NCBI RefSeq assembly: GCF_014648495.1
Contig: NZ_BMRF01000002.1
Span: forward strand, 186,001 to 250,000
Reading direction: 5' to 3'
Length of the DNA: 64,000 nt
Source of the DNA: Actinomadura cremea
GTDB taxonomy: Bacteria; Actinomycetota; Actinomycetes; Streptosporangiales; Streptosporangiaceae
This document shows, one piece after another, positions 32,624-41,253 of this stretch (positions are counted from its first letter, which is position 1; each line of letters begins with the position of its first letter). A program made the translations under genes and the position numbers. The notes below the pieces were generated by a model. The model was not told where the DNA came from. It saw nothing but the letters and a program-made list of their open reading frames with translations, and ran no database searches.

Positions 32624-33091
32624 TTGGGCGAGCACCTGGCACTGGACGTCGGCGCGGTGCTCGCCGCCCTCGCCGCGGTGTGCGCGCTCGTCTTCCTCGC
32701 GATGGCGGTACGCCGCCGCCTGTTCGTGCGCGGCGGCGGCGCGGTCGAGTGCAGCCTGCGGGAGCTGCCGGCCGAGGAGGGCGGCGCCCCGGGGGTGTGG
32801 CGCCTGGGCATCGGCCGCTACAAAGGCGATGTCCTGCACTGGCACCGCGTGTTCGGATTCAGCAGAAGGCCCCGGCAGGTGATCCACCGCCGGGGCCTCG
32901 TCGTGTCCAACCGCAGGCGCCCGGGGCCGGAGGAGGCCGAGGGCCTGCTGCCGGACGTGAGCGTCATCGAGGTCCGCGACGGTGACCTGACCGTCGAGCT
33001 GGCGATGGGCGCGTCCGCGCTGACCGGTTTCCTGGCGTGGCTGGAGGCCGCGCCGCCCGGCTTCCCGGTCGACCTGCACGTCCCCGAGTAA
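32624..33091 (+). CDS. DUF2550 membrane-anchored protein
   Basis: 155 aa from a TTG preceded by GGGGGGA. One N-terminal membrane helix (VGAVLAALAAVCALVFLAMAVRRRLF) then a soluble domain with the DUF2550 features VECSLRE and WRLGIGRYKGDVLHWHRVFGFSRRP. A gene of this family follows atpC in many actinobacteria; function unknown, probably cytosolic domain at the membrane. Confidence 0.8.
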   Translation: MGEHLALDVGAVLAALAAVCALVFLAMAVRRRLFVRGGGAVECSLRELPAEEGGAPGVWRLGIGRYKGDVLHWHRVFGFSRRPRQVIHRRGLVVSNRRRPGPEEAEGLLPDVSVIEVRDGDLTVELAMGASALTGFLAWLEAAPPGFPVDLHVPE

Positions 33092-33105
33092 CCGCCCGAG
33101 CGTCC

Positions 33106-33180
33106 GTGTGCCTGGGGACCTGGGGTGCCTGGGGGCGTGAGGGCCTGGGGTGCCTGGGGTGCCTGGGGGGCTCGTGTGCC
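33106..33180 (+). repeat. Degenerate CTGGGGTGC tandem repeats
   Basis: Seven or so imperfect copies of TGCCTGGGG, 9-10 bases each, in the otherwise empty 286-base gap before the M28 peptidase. No gene seen here. Confidence 0.6.
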
Positions 33181-33377
33181 CGGGATGCCAGGGGAGTTTT
33201 GAGCCGGATATACGGCTTCGTTCGTTCGTCTCACCTCCCGGTCCGGCTCGGTTCGGCAGGGGCGGGTAAGGGTGCGGTATCGGTTCGTCCCGGGTACGGT
33301 CGTGCGGCTTGCCGGTCACCGAGCGTGCGGAGAGGATCGCTGCTGGTCAGCTCCCTTCCCGTTCGCAGGAGTCCAAG

Positions 33378-34973
33378 TTGCGCAAGCTGCTCAGTGGTCC
33401 GGCCGTGGCGCTGCCCGCCGCGACCGTGTTCCTCCTGGCGCTGTCCGCGGTGCCGCCGGCCGGTGCCGCTCCCGCCGCTCTCGTCGCTCCGGCCGCTCTG
33501 GTCGGTCCGGGGGCTGCGCCCGACCGGCCCGACCTCGCCGAGCTGGTGACGATCGAGGACGTGCGGCGGCATCTGGAGGCGTTCCAGCAGATCGGCGACT
33601 ACAACGGCGGCAACCGCGCGTCCGGCACGCCCGGTTACGAGATCTCCGTGAAGTACGTCGTCGGGCGGCTGCGCAAGGCGGGGTTCTCGCCGACGGTGCA
33701 GAAGTTCACCTACCCGTACTGGACGGAGCGTTCGGTCGCGGTCATGTCGCGGGCGGCGGGCAAGGGCAAGGGCACGGGCACGGGCACGGAGAAGGCTTAC
33801 GAGGCGGGCGTGGACTTCGCCACGATGATGTACTCCGGTTCCGGGGACGTCACCGCCCGCGTGGTCCCCGTGGACGTCCCGGCCAAGGGCGCGGAGGGCA
33901 CCAGCGGGTGCGAGAAGGCGGACTTCACGGGGTTCGCCAAGGGCTCGATCGCGCTGATGCAGCGCGGGAAGTGCACGTTCGAGTCGAAGGCGGCGCGGGC
34001 CCGGTCCGCCGGTGCGGCCGCGGCGATCATCTACAACAAGCCCGGTGAGAAGGGCCCGATCGACGGGACGCTCGACAAGCCGTCGAAGCTGCCGGTGGTG
34101 GGTTCGAGCCACGAGGTCGGCGCCGAGCTGGTGAAGGCGGCGGCCAAGGGTGGGCTGAGGATGCGGGTGAAGACCGACACCGAGCACGGTGAGCGGGCGT
34201 CCAGCAACGTCATCGTCGACACGAAGCAGGGACGTGCCGACAACGTGGTGGTCGTGGGGGCGCACCTCGACAGCGTGAAGGACGGGCCGGGCCTCAACGA
34301 CAACGCGACCGGGTCGGCCGCGCTGCTCGCGGTCGCGGAGGAGATCGGCGCGCTCGGCGAGGACGGGCTGCGGAACCGGGTGCGGTTCGCCTGGTGGGGC
34401 GCCGAGGAGGAGGGGCTGCACGGTTCGACCCACTACGTCGAGAAGATGGACCCGTCCGACCGGCGGAACATCGCCGTGAACCTCAACTTCGACATGCTCG
34501 GCTCGCCGAACGGGATCCGCGCCGTGTACGACGGCGACCACTCGCTCGGCCAGGGCACCACCCCGCCGGCCGGTTCGGCGGCGATCGAGAAGATGTTCCG
34601 CGAGTACTACAGGGCGCGCGACCTGCCGACCGCCGAGGCCGTCTTCAACGGGCGCTCGGACTACGGTCCGTTCATCGACCACGGCATCCCGGCCGGGGGC
34701 CTCGCCACCGGGGCGGACGGCGTCAAGACGGCGGCCGAGGCGAAGGCGTACGGGGGGCGCGCGGGCAAGACCTACGACCCGTGCTACCACGCGAAGTGCG
34801 ACCGGATGAAGAACGTGAACATGAAGCTGCTGGACACGAACGTCGACGGCGTCGCGCACGTCACGCAGTTGCTCGCGGCCAGCACGGTCGCGGTGAACGG
34901 CGACGCCCGGCTGCTGCCGGTGGCGGCTGGCGCGGCGGGCCCGCTGTGGAACGGCGGTCACCTGATCCGCTGA
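33378..34973 (+). CDS. Secreted M28 zinc aminopeptidase
   Basis: 531 aa from the TTG at 33378, chosen because AGGAG lies seven bases upstream and a clean signal peptide follows (MRKLLSGPAVALPAATVFLL to AGAAPA). A PA domain occupies about 130-245 (FTGFAKGSIALMQRGKCTFESKA). The peptidase core has HLDSVKDGPGLNDNATGSAA (zinc His and bridging Asp), WWGAEEEGLHGS (catalytic Glu pair) and FDMLGS. A disulfide-type CYHAKCD lies near the end. Resembles Streptomyces griseus aminopeptidase, which releases N-terminal hydrophobic residues outside the cell. Confidence 0.9.
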   Translation: MRKLLSGPAVALPAATVFLLALSAVPPAGAAPAALVAPAALVGPGAAPDRPDLAELVTIEDVRRHLEAFQQIGDYNGGNRASGTPGYEISVKYVVGRLRKAGFSPTVQKFTYPYWTERSVAVMSRAAGKGKGTGTGTEKAYEAGVDFATMMYSGSGDVTARVVPVDVPAKGAEGTSGCEKADFTGFAKGSIALMQRGKCTFESKAARARSAGAAAAIIYNKPGEKGPIDGTLDKPSKLPVVGSSHEVGAELVKAAAKGGLRMRVKTDTEHGERASSNVIVDTKQGRADNVVVVGAHLDSVKDGPGLNDNATGSAALLAVAEEIGALGEDGLRNRVRFAWWGAEEEGLHGSTHYVEKMDPSDRRNIAVNLNFDMLGSPNGIRAVYDGDHSLGQGTTPPAGSAAIEKMFREYYRARDLPTAEAVFNGRSDYGPFIDHGIPAGGLATGADGVKTAAEAKAYGGRAGKTYDPCYHAKCDRMKNVNMKLLDTNVDGVAHVTQLLAASTVAVNGDARLLPVAAGAAGPLWNGGHLIR

Positions 34974-34990
34974 GCGGCCGGGAGAGCGGA

Positions 34991-35016
34991 GGGGCGGGGC
35001 CGGCGGGCCCCGCCCC
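34991..35016. terminator. Terminator between convergent genes
   Basis: 11-bp stem GGGGCGGGGCC/GGCCCCGCCCC with a 4-base loop, between the M28 peptidase (+) and the adenosyltransferase (-). Short GCGTCTCCC/GCGTCCTCC direct repeats follow at 35026-35065. Confidence 0.7.
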
Positions 35017-35085
35017 GTTCACGTTCCCGCGTCTCCCGCGTCTCCCGCGTCCTCCGCGTCCTCCGCGTCGACGGTCCTTCCCGTC

Positions 35086-35712
35086 CTAGCGTTCGCCGCC
35101 GGGCTTCCACAGGATGTCGCCGTGCTCGGCGTTCGCGACCCTGCAGAGGATGAACAGCAGGTCCGACAGCCGGTTGAGGTACTGGACGGCCAGCGGGTTG
35201 ACGCCGCCCTCGACGGCCTCGGGGTCGCCCTCGGCGGCGGTGCCGTGCGCCTCGACCGCCGCCCACGCGGTGCGTTCGGCGCGCCGGGCGACGGTCCGCG
35301 CGACGTGCAGCAGCGCGGCGCCGGGGGCCCCGCCCGGCAGGATGAAGCTGCGCAGCGGCCGCAGCTTCTCGTTCTGCTCGTCGCAGTCGGCCTCGAGCCG
35401 CTCGATGTAGGACGGGTCGATGCGCAGGGGCGGGTACTCGGGATCCGGGACGACCGGTGCGCACAGGTCCGCGCCGACGTCGAACATCTCGTTCTGCACG
35501 CGGACGAGGAGCGCGGCGACGTCCGCGGGCAGGGAGCCGAGGGAGAGCGCGGCGCCGATCGCGGCGTTGGCCTCCTCCACGTCGGCGTAGGCGGCCAGGC
35601 GCGGGTCGGTCTTGCGGGTGCGGGACGCGTCGCCCAGCGCGGTCGTCCCTTCATCGCCCGTCCGGGTGTAGATCCGGGACAGGACGACGGGGTTCTCCCT
35701 GTTCTTCGCCAT
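35086..35712 (-). CDS. Cob(I)alamin adenosyltransferase, PduO type
   Basis: 208 aa. IYTRTGDEGTTALGD is the N-terminal ATP site of PduO-type enzymes; VQNEMFDVGADLC and the helix with RTVARRAERTAW follow, ending in NRLSDLLFILCRVAN. Transfers the adenosyl group of ATP to cob(I)alamin to make coenzyme B12. Transcribed alone and divergently from the GMC oxidoreductase gene, with 78 bases between the starts. Confidence 0.92.
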   Translation of the reverse strand: MAKNRENPVVLSRIYTRTGDEGTTALGDASRTRKTDPRLAAYADVEEANAAIGAALSLGSLPADVAALLVRVQNEMFDVGADLCAPVVPDPEYPPLRIDPSYIERLEADCDEQNEKLRPLRSFILPGGAPGAALLHVARTVARRAERTAWAAVEAHGTAAEGDPEAVEGGVNPLAVQYLNRLSDLLFILCRVANAEHGDILWKPGGER

Positions 35713-35790
35713 GTCGGCCACCCTACGCCGGGCACCGTCCCGAAGGGCGTTCGGTAGTGTTCGACCGACATTGTCCCTTCGGGAGGCGTC

Positions 35791-37368
35791 ATGTACGACT
35801 ACATCATCGTGGGTGCGGGCAGCGCCGGATGCGTGCTGGCCGCCCGGCTGACCGAGGACCCGTCGGTGACGGTGCTGCTGCTGGAGGCGGGCCCGCCCGA
35901 CGACGCCCCCGAGATCCACATCCCGGCCGCCGTCGCGTCGCTGATCAAGGGCCCGTACGACTGGGACTTCGCGACCGTCCCGCAGGAGCACGCCGCCGGG
36001 CGCAGCGTGTACTGGCCGCGCGGGCGGACGCTCGGGGGCAGTTCGTCCACCAACGCGATGATCTACATCCGGGGCTCCCGGCACGACTACGACACCTGGC
36101 GGGACGAGCACGGCTGCGTCGGCTGGGGCTACGAGGACCTGCTGCCGTACTTCCGCGGCTCGCAGGACCAGCAGCGCGGCGAGTCCGCGTACCACGGCGT
36201 GGGCGGCCCGCTCCGCGTCGAGGACCTGCGGTTCAAGCACCCGCTCACGCAGGCGTGGGTGAAGTCGGCGAAGGCGCACGGGCTCGCCGCCAATCCCGAC
36301 TTCAACGGCGCCGACCAGGACGGCGCGGGCTTCTACCAGGTCACGCACAGGCGCGGGCGCCGCTGGTCGGCGGCGGACGCGTACCTGCACCCGAACGAGT
36401 ACCGTCCGAACCTGACCGTCGTCACCGACGCGCTCGCGACCCGCGTCCTGATCGAGGACGGACGGGCGGCGGGCGTGACGTACGAGGCGCGCGGGGAGTC
36501 GCTGACCGCGCGGGCGAACGCCGAGGTCGTCCTGTCCGGCGGGGCGGTGAACAGCCCGCAGCTCCTCATGCTCTCGGGTGTGGGGCCCGCCGACCATCTC
36601 CGCGAGCACGGCATCGACGTGCTCGTCGACTCCCCGGTCGGCCGGAACCTGCAAGACCATCCGTTCGTGAACGTCATGTACGCCACGCCCCGGACCAAGA
36701 ACCTCTGGGAGCAGGCCAACCCGCTCACGTTCGCGCTGCACGCCGCTCTGGGGCGCGGCCCGTACGCGTCGAACGTCGCCGAGGCGGGCGGGTTCGTCCG
36801 GACGGCCGAGGGGCTCCCCGCCCCGGACCTGCAGTACCACGTGCTGCCGACCCCGTTCATCGACCAGGGGCTCGTCGAGCCGTCCCAGCGGCTCCTGTCG
36901 GTCATGGTCACCGCGATCGCGGTCCAGAGCCGGGGCGCGCTCACGCTCCGGTCGGCGAACCCGCACGCCAAGCCGCTGATCGATCCCGCGTACCTCTCCG
37001 CGAAGGGCGATCTCGACATCCTCGTGGCCGGGGTGAAGCAGGCCCGCGCGATCGCCGACACGGGTCCGCTCGCGTCCCTGCTCGGCGGCGAGTTCGCGCC
37101 CGGCGAGCAGGTGTCCGACGACGCGGCGATCGTCGAGTTCGTCCGCCGCGAGTGCGCGACGCTGTTCCATCCGACGAGCACGTGCGCGATGGGCGCGGTC
37201 GTGGACACCGAGTTGCGCGTGCGGGGGGTCGACGGCCTGCGCGTGGTCGACGCGTCCGTGATGCCGTCCGTTCCGCGCGGCAACACCAACGCTCCGACGA
37301 TCGCGATCGCCGAACGCGCGTCCGACCTGATCCGCGGCAGGACCCCGCTCAAGCCCGCGAACGCCTGA
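35791..37368 (+). CDS. GMC-family oxidoreductase (choline/alcohol dehydrogenase-like)
   Basis: 525 aa FAD enzyme. N-terminal Rossmann motif VGAGSAGCVLAARL, GMC signature GRTLGGSSSTNAMIYIRG, and C-terminal active-site stretch FHPTSTCAMG with PRGNTNAPTIAIAERA. Oxidises an alcohol, possibly choline; substrate not predictable. A betaine-type aldehyde dehydrogenase lies nearby on the other strand but not in the same operon. A strong terminator follows. Confidence 0.88.
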   Translation: MYDYIIVGAGSAGCVLAARLTEDPSVTVLLLEAGPPDDAPEIHIPAAVASLIKGPYDWDFATVPQEHAAGRSVYWPRGRTLGGSSSTNAMIYIRGSRHDYDTWRDEHGCVGWGYEDLLPYFRGSQDQQRGESAYHGVGGPLRVEDLRFKHPLTQAWVKSAKAHGLAANPDFNGADQDGAGFYQVTHRRGRRWSAADAYLHPNEYRPNLTVVTDALATRVLIEDGRAAGVTYEARGESLTARANAEVVLSGGAVNSPQLLMLSGVGPADHLREHGIDVLVDSPVGRNLQDHPFVNVMYATPRTKNLWEQANPLTFALHAALGRGPYASNVAEAGGFVRTAEGLPAPDLQYHVLPTPFIDQGLVEPSQRLLSVMVTAIAVQSRGALTLRSANPHAKPLIDPAYLSAKGDLDILVAGVKQARAIADTGPLASLLGGEFAPGEQVSDDAAIVEFVRRECATLFHPTSTCAMGAVVDTELRVRGVDGLRVVDASVMPSVPRGNTNAPTIAIAERASDLIRGRTPLKPANA

Positions 37369-37388
37369 AGGCTCCCGGCACGACGAGG

Positions 37389-37419
37389 AACGCCCCCGTC
37401 CGGATCGGACGGGGGCGTT
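37389..37419 (+). terminator. Terminator after the GMC gene
   Basis: Perfect 14-bp stem AACGCCCCCGTCCG/CGGACGGGGGCGTT with loop GAT. Confidence 0.8.
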
Positions 37420-37459
37420 CGGTGCGCGTCGCGCGTCGCGCGCCTACGGCCTGCGGGCG

Positions 37460-37570
37460 TCACCGCTTGAGGGCCTTCGCGATCCGGACGCGGCGCGCCT
37501 TGCGGGCCTCGGCCCGGCGCTGCCGTACGCGGTCGTCGATGATGTCCTGGGTGATCTCCGGGCGGATCAT
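37460..37570 (-). CDS. 36-aa basic mini-protein
   Basis: Small open frame with a GAGGAG ribosome binding site eight bases before the ATG. It starts MIRPEITQDIIDDRVRQRRA and ends RIAKALKR; 13 of 36 residues are Arg or Lys. The single-helix, strongly basic composition suggests a nucleic-acid or ribosome contact. I do not recognise a family. Support is the ribosome binding site and the coherent composition only. Confidence 0.45.
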   Translation of the reverse strand: MIRPEITQDIIDDRVRQRRAEARKARRVRIAKALKR

Positions 37571-37676
37571 GGCTTCTCCTCGGTTCCGCCGGGCCCTCGT
37601 GGCCCGACACCTACGAGGTTCGCCCTAAGGCGGTACCCGCCACATCGGTACTGAGCCTTATCCTCGCGCCTCAGAA

Positions 37677-37706
37677 CCGCCTTAGCCGCCTAGGCGCCTT
37701 AGGCGG
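37677..37706 (-). terminator. Imperfect inverted repeat after GNAT
   Basis: CCGCCTTAGCCGCC and GGCGCCTTAGGCGG, 12 of 14 pairs, 27 bases past the GNAT stop on the minus strand; plausible end of the ALDH-GNAT transcript. Confidence 0.4.
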
Positions 37707-37732
37707 CCGTAAGCCCGACGTCCGCCCGGACC

Positions 37733-38221
37733 TCAGCCCACCTCGACGAAGCCGAGGCGGTGGTAGAGGAGGCGGGCGCGGCGGTTGCGCCTGGTCACCG
37801 CGAGGGTGAGGGTGTCGTGGCCGCGCCCGGCGAGGACGTGCATGACCGCCAGGACGAGCTCGTGCCCGAGCCCCCGCCCCGCGTGCGTCGGCGCGGTGAA
37901 CAGGAACGCGAGCAGCGGCTCGTCCCGGTAGAGGGTCACGAGGGCGGCGGCGACGGGACGTCCGTCCGGTTCGGCGACGAACGACGCGCCGGGCAGGAAC
38001 GTCCCGTACTCGCCGTCCAGCGTCCGGTGCAGCTCGCGCAGCGCCCCGTCGGGGCCGCCGACGTCGCCCTCGTCGGGGGTCCCGCGGTAGGCGTCCCACA
38101 TGAGGGCGGCGAGGGCGGGCAGGTCGGCGCCCGTGAACGGGCGGAAGTCGTCCGGGGGCGGCGGCACCGGACGCAGCGGAGCCCACCACCCGCTGCGCAC
38201 CGGTGCGGAACCGCCGTCCAT
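37733..38221 (-). CDS. GNAT-family N-acetyltransferase
   Basis: 162 aa. The acetyl-CoA-binding loop is seen in FTAPTHAGRGLGHELVLAVMHVL, and the C-terminal LAVTRRNRRARLLYHRLGFVEV is the GNAT motif B region. Ribosome binding site GAGGTGATC overlaps the end of the upstream ALDH gene; only two bases separate them, so they form one operon. Substrate unknown. Confidence 0.85.
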   Translation of the reverse strand: MDGGSAPVRSGWWAPLRPVPPPPDDFRPFTGADLPALAALMWDAYRGTPDEGDVGGPDGALRELHRTLDGEYGTFLPGASFVAEPDGRPVAAALVTLYRDEPLLAFLFTAPTHAGRGLGHELVLAVMHVLAGRGHDTLTLAVTRRNRRARLLYHRLGFVEVG

Positions 38222-38223
38222 GA

Positions 38224-39726
38224 TCACCTCTTGTAGTGCTTGCCGTGCAGCATGTTGATGAGGCCGAGGACGCGCGCCATCTCCTTGTCGGAGCGGGCGA
38301 ACGACGTCAGGTTCATGGTCGTGAACCGCTGCCGGGTGATCGCCTTCGGGCGGGCGAACTCGCGCAGCCCGTCGGCGCCGTGGATGCGGCCGAAGCCCGA
38401 CTCCCCGACGCCGCCGAACGGCAGCGCGGCGACCTGCGCGAACGCGGCGAACGCGTTGATCGAGGTCATGCCGGAGCGCATCGTGCGGGCCGCCTCCATC
38501 GCGCGGGACTTGTTGCCGGAGAAGATCGTCCCGGCCAGGCCGTAGGCGGTGCGGTTGGCCTTCTCGACGGCCTCGTCGAGCGACGCGACGCGGTGCACGG
38601 TGATCGTCGGGCCGAACGTCTCCTCGCAGACGGCGGACGAGTCGTCCGGGACGTCGGTGAGGACGACCGGCTCCACGTAGGGCTTGCGGACGGACTCGGG
38701 CCCGCCGACGACCGCCTTGCCGCCCCGGTCGATGGCGTCCTTGATGTGCCGCTCGATGATCTCCAGCTGGCCGGGCATCGTGATCGGGCCGTAGGCGGCC
38801 TCGCGGTCGAAGCCGGGACGCAGCTCGCGGGCCTTGTCGGTGAGCTTGCCGAGGAAGGCGTCGTAGGCGCGGTCGACGACGTAGATCCGCTCGACGCCGA
38901 TGCAGGTCTGCCCGGCGTTGGACATCGCGCCCCACAGCGCGGCGTCCGCGGCGGCGTCGAGGTCGGCGTCGGCGTCGACGATGCAGGCGTCCTTGCCGCC
39001 GCACTCGGCCACGATCGGGGTGAGGTTCTCGGCGCACGCGGCCATCACCTTCTTGGCGGTGCGGGCCGAGCCGGTGAACGCGAGCTTGCCGATGTGGGGG
39101 GACGCGGCGAGCGCGGCGCCCGTCGCGCCGTAACCGGTCACGACCTGCAGGATCGGGTGCTCGGGGACGACGCCGGCGACGAGTTCGGCGAGGTAGGTGC
39201 CGACGCCCGGGGTGAACTCGGACGGCTTGAAGACGACGGTGTTCCCGGCGGCGAGGGCGTACGCGATCGAGCCGATCGGGGTGAAGATCGGGTAGTTCCA
39301 GGGCCCGATGACGCCGACGACGCCGAGCGGCTGGTACTCCAGCGTGCACTTCTGGTTGATCGCCATCATGCCCGGGAAGACGGTGCGCGGCCCGAGCACC
39401 TTCTGGGCGTTGCGCGCCGCCCAGTCCAGGTGCGAGATCGCCATGATCGTCTCGAGCTGGGCGTCGGCGATCGGCTTGCCGGTCTCCTGGTGGATGATCT
39501 CGGCCATCCGGTTGAGGTTGCGGGCGAGCGCGCCCTTGACGTTGAGCAGCCGCAGCCGGCGTTCGCGCCGGCCCAGCTCGCCCCACCAGCGCGACGCCTC
39601 CCGGGCCCGGTCGATCGCGGCGGCCACGGCGGACTCGTCGTGGATCGGGTACTCGGCGACGACCTCCTCGGTCGCCGGGTTCAGTGACGCGAACGTCTTC
39701 TCGTTGCTCTCCGTGGCCACGGACAT
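38224..39726 (-). CDS. Aldehyde dehydrogenase
   Basis: 500 aa NAD(P)-dependent aldehyde dehydrogenase. Catalytic C275 in NAGQTCIGVER, general base E241 in VAECGGKD, cofactor region IGPWNYPIFTP and FTGSARTAKKV. Converts an aldehyde to its acid; a succinate-semialdehyde or medium-chain type is possible. First gene of the minus-strand unit with GNAT; the 287-base gap to the enediyne genes on its other side holds the divergent promoters. Confidence 0.92.
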   Translation of the reverse strand: MSVATESNEKTFASLNPATEEVVAEYPIHDESAVAAAIDRAREASRWWGELGRRERRLRLLNVKGALARNLNRMAEIIHQETGKPIADAQLETIMAISHLDWAARNAQKVLGPRTVFPGMMAINQKCTLEYQPLGVVGVIGPWNYPIFTPIGSIAYALAAGNTVVFKPSEFTPGVGTYLAELVAGVVPEHPILQVVTGYGATGAALAASPHIGKLAFTGSARTAKKVMAACAENLTPIVAECGGKDACIVDADADLDAAADAALWGAMSNAGQTCIGVERIYVVDRAYDAFLGKLTDKARELRPGFDREAAYGPITMPGQLEIIERHIKDAIDRGGKAVVGGPESVRKPYVEPVVLTDVPDDSSAVCEETFGPTITVHRVASLDEAVEKANRTAYGLAGTIFSGNKSRAMEAARTMRSGMTSINAFAAFAQVAALPFGGVGESGFGRIHGADGLREFARPKAITRQRFTTMNLTSFARSDKEMARVLGLINMLHGKHYKR

Positions 39727-40013
39727 GAGAACCTCCCGGGAGGGCTGTAAGTGTTCGCTTTCAGGTGCGGTACCGGCTAGTAAAGCACCCTATGTTCGGT
39801 GATCGCAGCAGCGCCCCGGACCCTCGTCGGGCCGCCTGGACGTTCGCCGGCCCGCATCCGTGCCGATGATCTTCCATCCGCGGCCGGTTCGAGCGCCGCG
39901 GGCGGGCCCGCCGCCCCGGGCGCCGTCCCGTCCCCGAACATGGCAACTCAAGAGATGTGCCCGTTTTGCGCCCGTATCAGCATGAAGGGGTCTGGTCGTC
40001 ATCGGGAGGCGCG

Positions 40014-41009
40014 ATGTCCACTCTCCTCGGAACGCTGCGCAGGACCGTGCTCGCCCCGTCCCTGGACGAGGTGACGTTCGCGCGGCGCGGCTTCCCCTCC
40101 GGGCCCGCCGGCCCGGCGACGCGGAAGCTGGAGGCCATCCCGCAGTCGGTGGTCTGCGGTTTCGAGTGGGGCATCGAGATCCGCGGCCTGGCGGAGCTGG
40201 AGCGGCGGCTGGAGTTCGTGACGCCGGAGCTGCGGGGGTTCGCGTACGAGGGCGCGACGATGGCCTGCACGATCCGCGACGCGATGCGCGCCGGGCGGGG
40301 GCACCGCACCCGTGACCTCCTGCGGGGGCCGGGCCGCCCGCACATCTTCCTCTCCTACATCGGCATCGGGTTCGCCATGGCGCGGCTGCCGCGGATCCTG
40401 TGGAAGGGCGTGCTGCCGGACCTGCCCGGCGCGGCCTACTACCCGGCGATGTCCTGGCTGGCGGTCGACGGCTACGGCTTCGACCTGGCCTACTTTCACA
40501 CCGACCGGTGGGTGGGACGGCAGGAGGTGCCCGCGCCCTACCCGTGGGAGGGGGCGCCCGACTACTTCCCGCGCGCCGTCGACCAGGGGATCGGCCGGGC
40601 CCTGTGGTTCATCTGCGGCGGCCGCGCGCCCGAGGTCGCCGCCGCCGTCCGGCGCTTCGCCGCGCACCGGCACGCCGACCTGTGGAGCGGGGTCGGCCTG
40701 GCCGCCGCGTTCGCCGGGGGCGGCACGGCCGAGGGCCTGGCGGTGCTGCGCCGCGAGGCGGGCGAGCACCGGCCCGAACTCGCGCAGGGCGTCGTGTTCG
40801 CCGTCAAGGCCCGGTCGTACGCCGGGCACGTGCCCGCGCACACCGGGACCACGGTCGCCGCGCTCGCGGACGTGACCGTCGACGCGGCGGTCGCGCTGGC
40901 CGACGACTCCGAGGCCGGTACCGGACGCGCGCGTCCGGTACCGGCCTACGAGCTGTGGCGGGGGAACGTGCGCGCCCACTTCGCCCGCCTGGAGCGGACC
41001 GCCGGGTGA
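40014..41009 (+). CDS. DUF1702 enediyne protein, first paralogue
   Basis: 331 aa from the ATG with GGGAGG five bases upstream; an in-frame ATG at 39957 has none. Matches the DUF1702/UnbL family found in enediyne loci: RGFAYEGATMACTIRDAM, PHIFLSYIGIGFAMARLPR, DGYGFDLAYFHTDR, VDQGIGRALWFICGG and GEHRPELAQG. Very similar in layout to the next gene, so the pair arose by duplication. Biochemical role unknown; required for warhead formation by analogy. First gene of the cluster on this side. Confidence 0.85.
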   Translation: MSTLLGTLRRTVLAPSLDEVTFARRGFPSGPAGPATRKLEAIPQSVVCGFEWGIEIRGLAELERRLEFVTPELRGFAYEGATMACTIRDAMRAGRGHRTRDLLRGPGRPHIFLSYIGIGFAMARLPRILWKGVLPDLPGAAYYPAMSWLAVDGYGFDLAYFHTDRWVGRQEVPAPYPWEGAPDYFPRAVDQGIGRALWFICGGRAPEVAAAVRRFAAHRHADLWSGVGLAAAFAGGGTAEGLAVLRREAGEHRPELAQGVVFAVKARSYAGHVPAHTGTTVAALADVTVDAAVALADDSEAGTGRARPVPAYELWRGNVRAHFARLERTAG

Positions 41010-41253
41010 CCCCGGCCCGCTCGCCCGCCGCGCGCCCCGCCGCGCCCGGCGGCGTTCAGGTATTTCTCCGAAACGGCCGTTCAATTGCGTCCGCGGGGCG
41101 CAACTGTTCACGCTATTGAATTATTGCGCTCCGGGTCCGCACGGATGAAGTAGAAACGGGGCGGCGCGGTCTGGCTAGATTTAAGCGAAAGGCGGCTGCC
41201 CGCTGCCGGGCGAAGTGCCGAATGCGTCCCACGGTCGTCGAATGGGGAATACA

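Noticed and set aside
33106-33180. CRISPR-like short repeats
   Set aside because: Units of 9-10 bp, degenerate, no spacers and no cas genes.
37460-39726. GMC (35791) and ALDH genes as part of the enediyne cluster
   Set aside because: Different strand, own terminators, general-metabolism families; more likely the flank.
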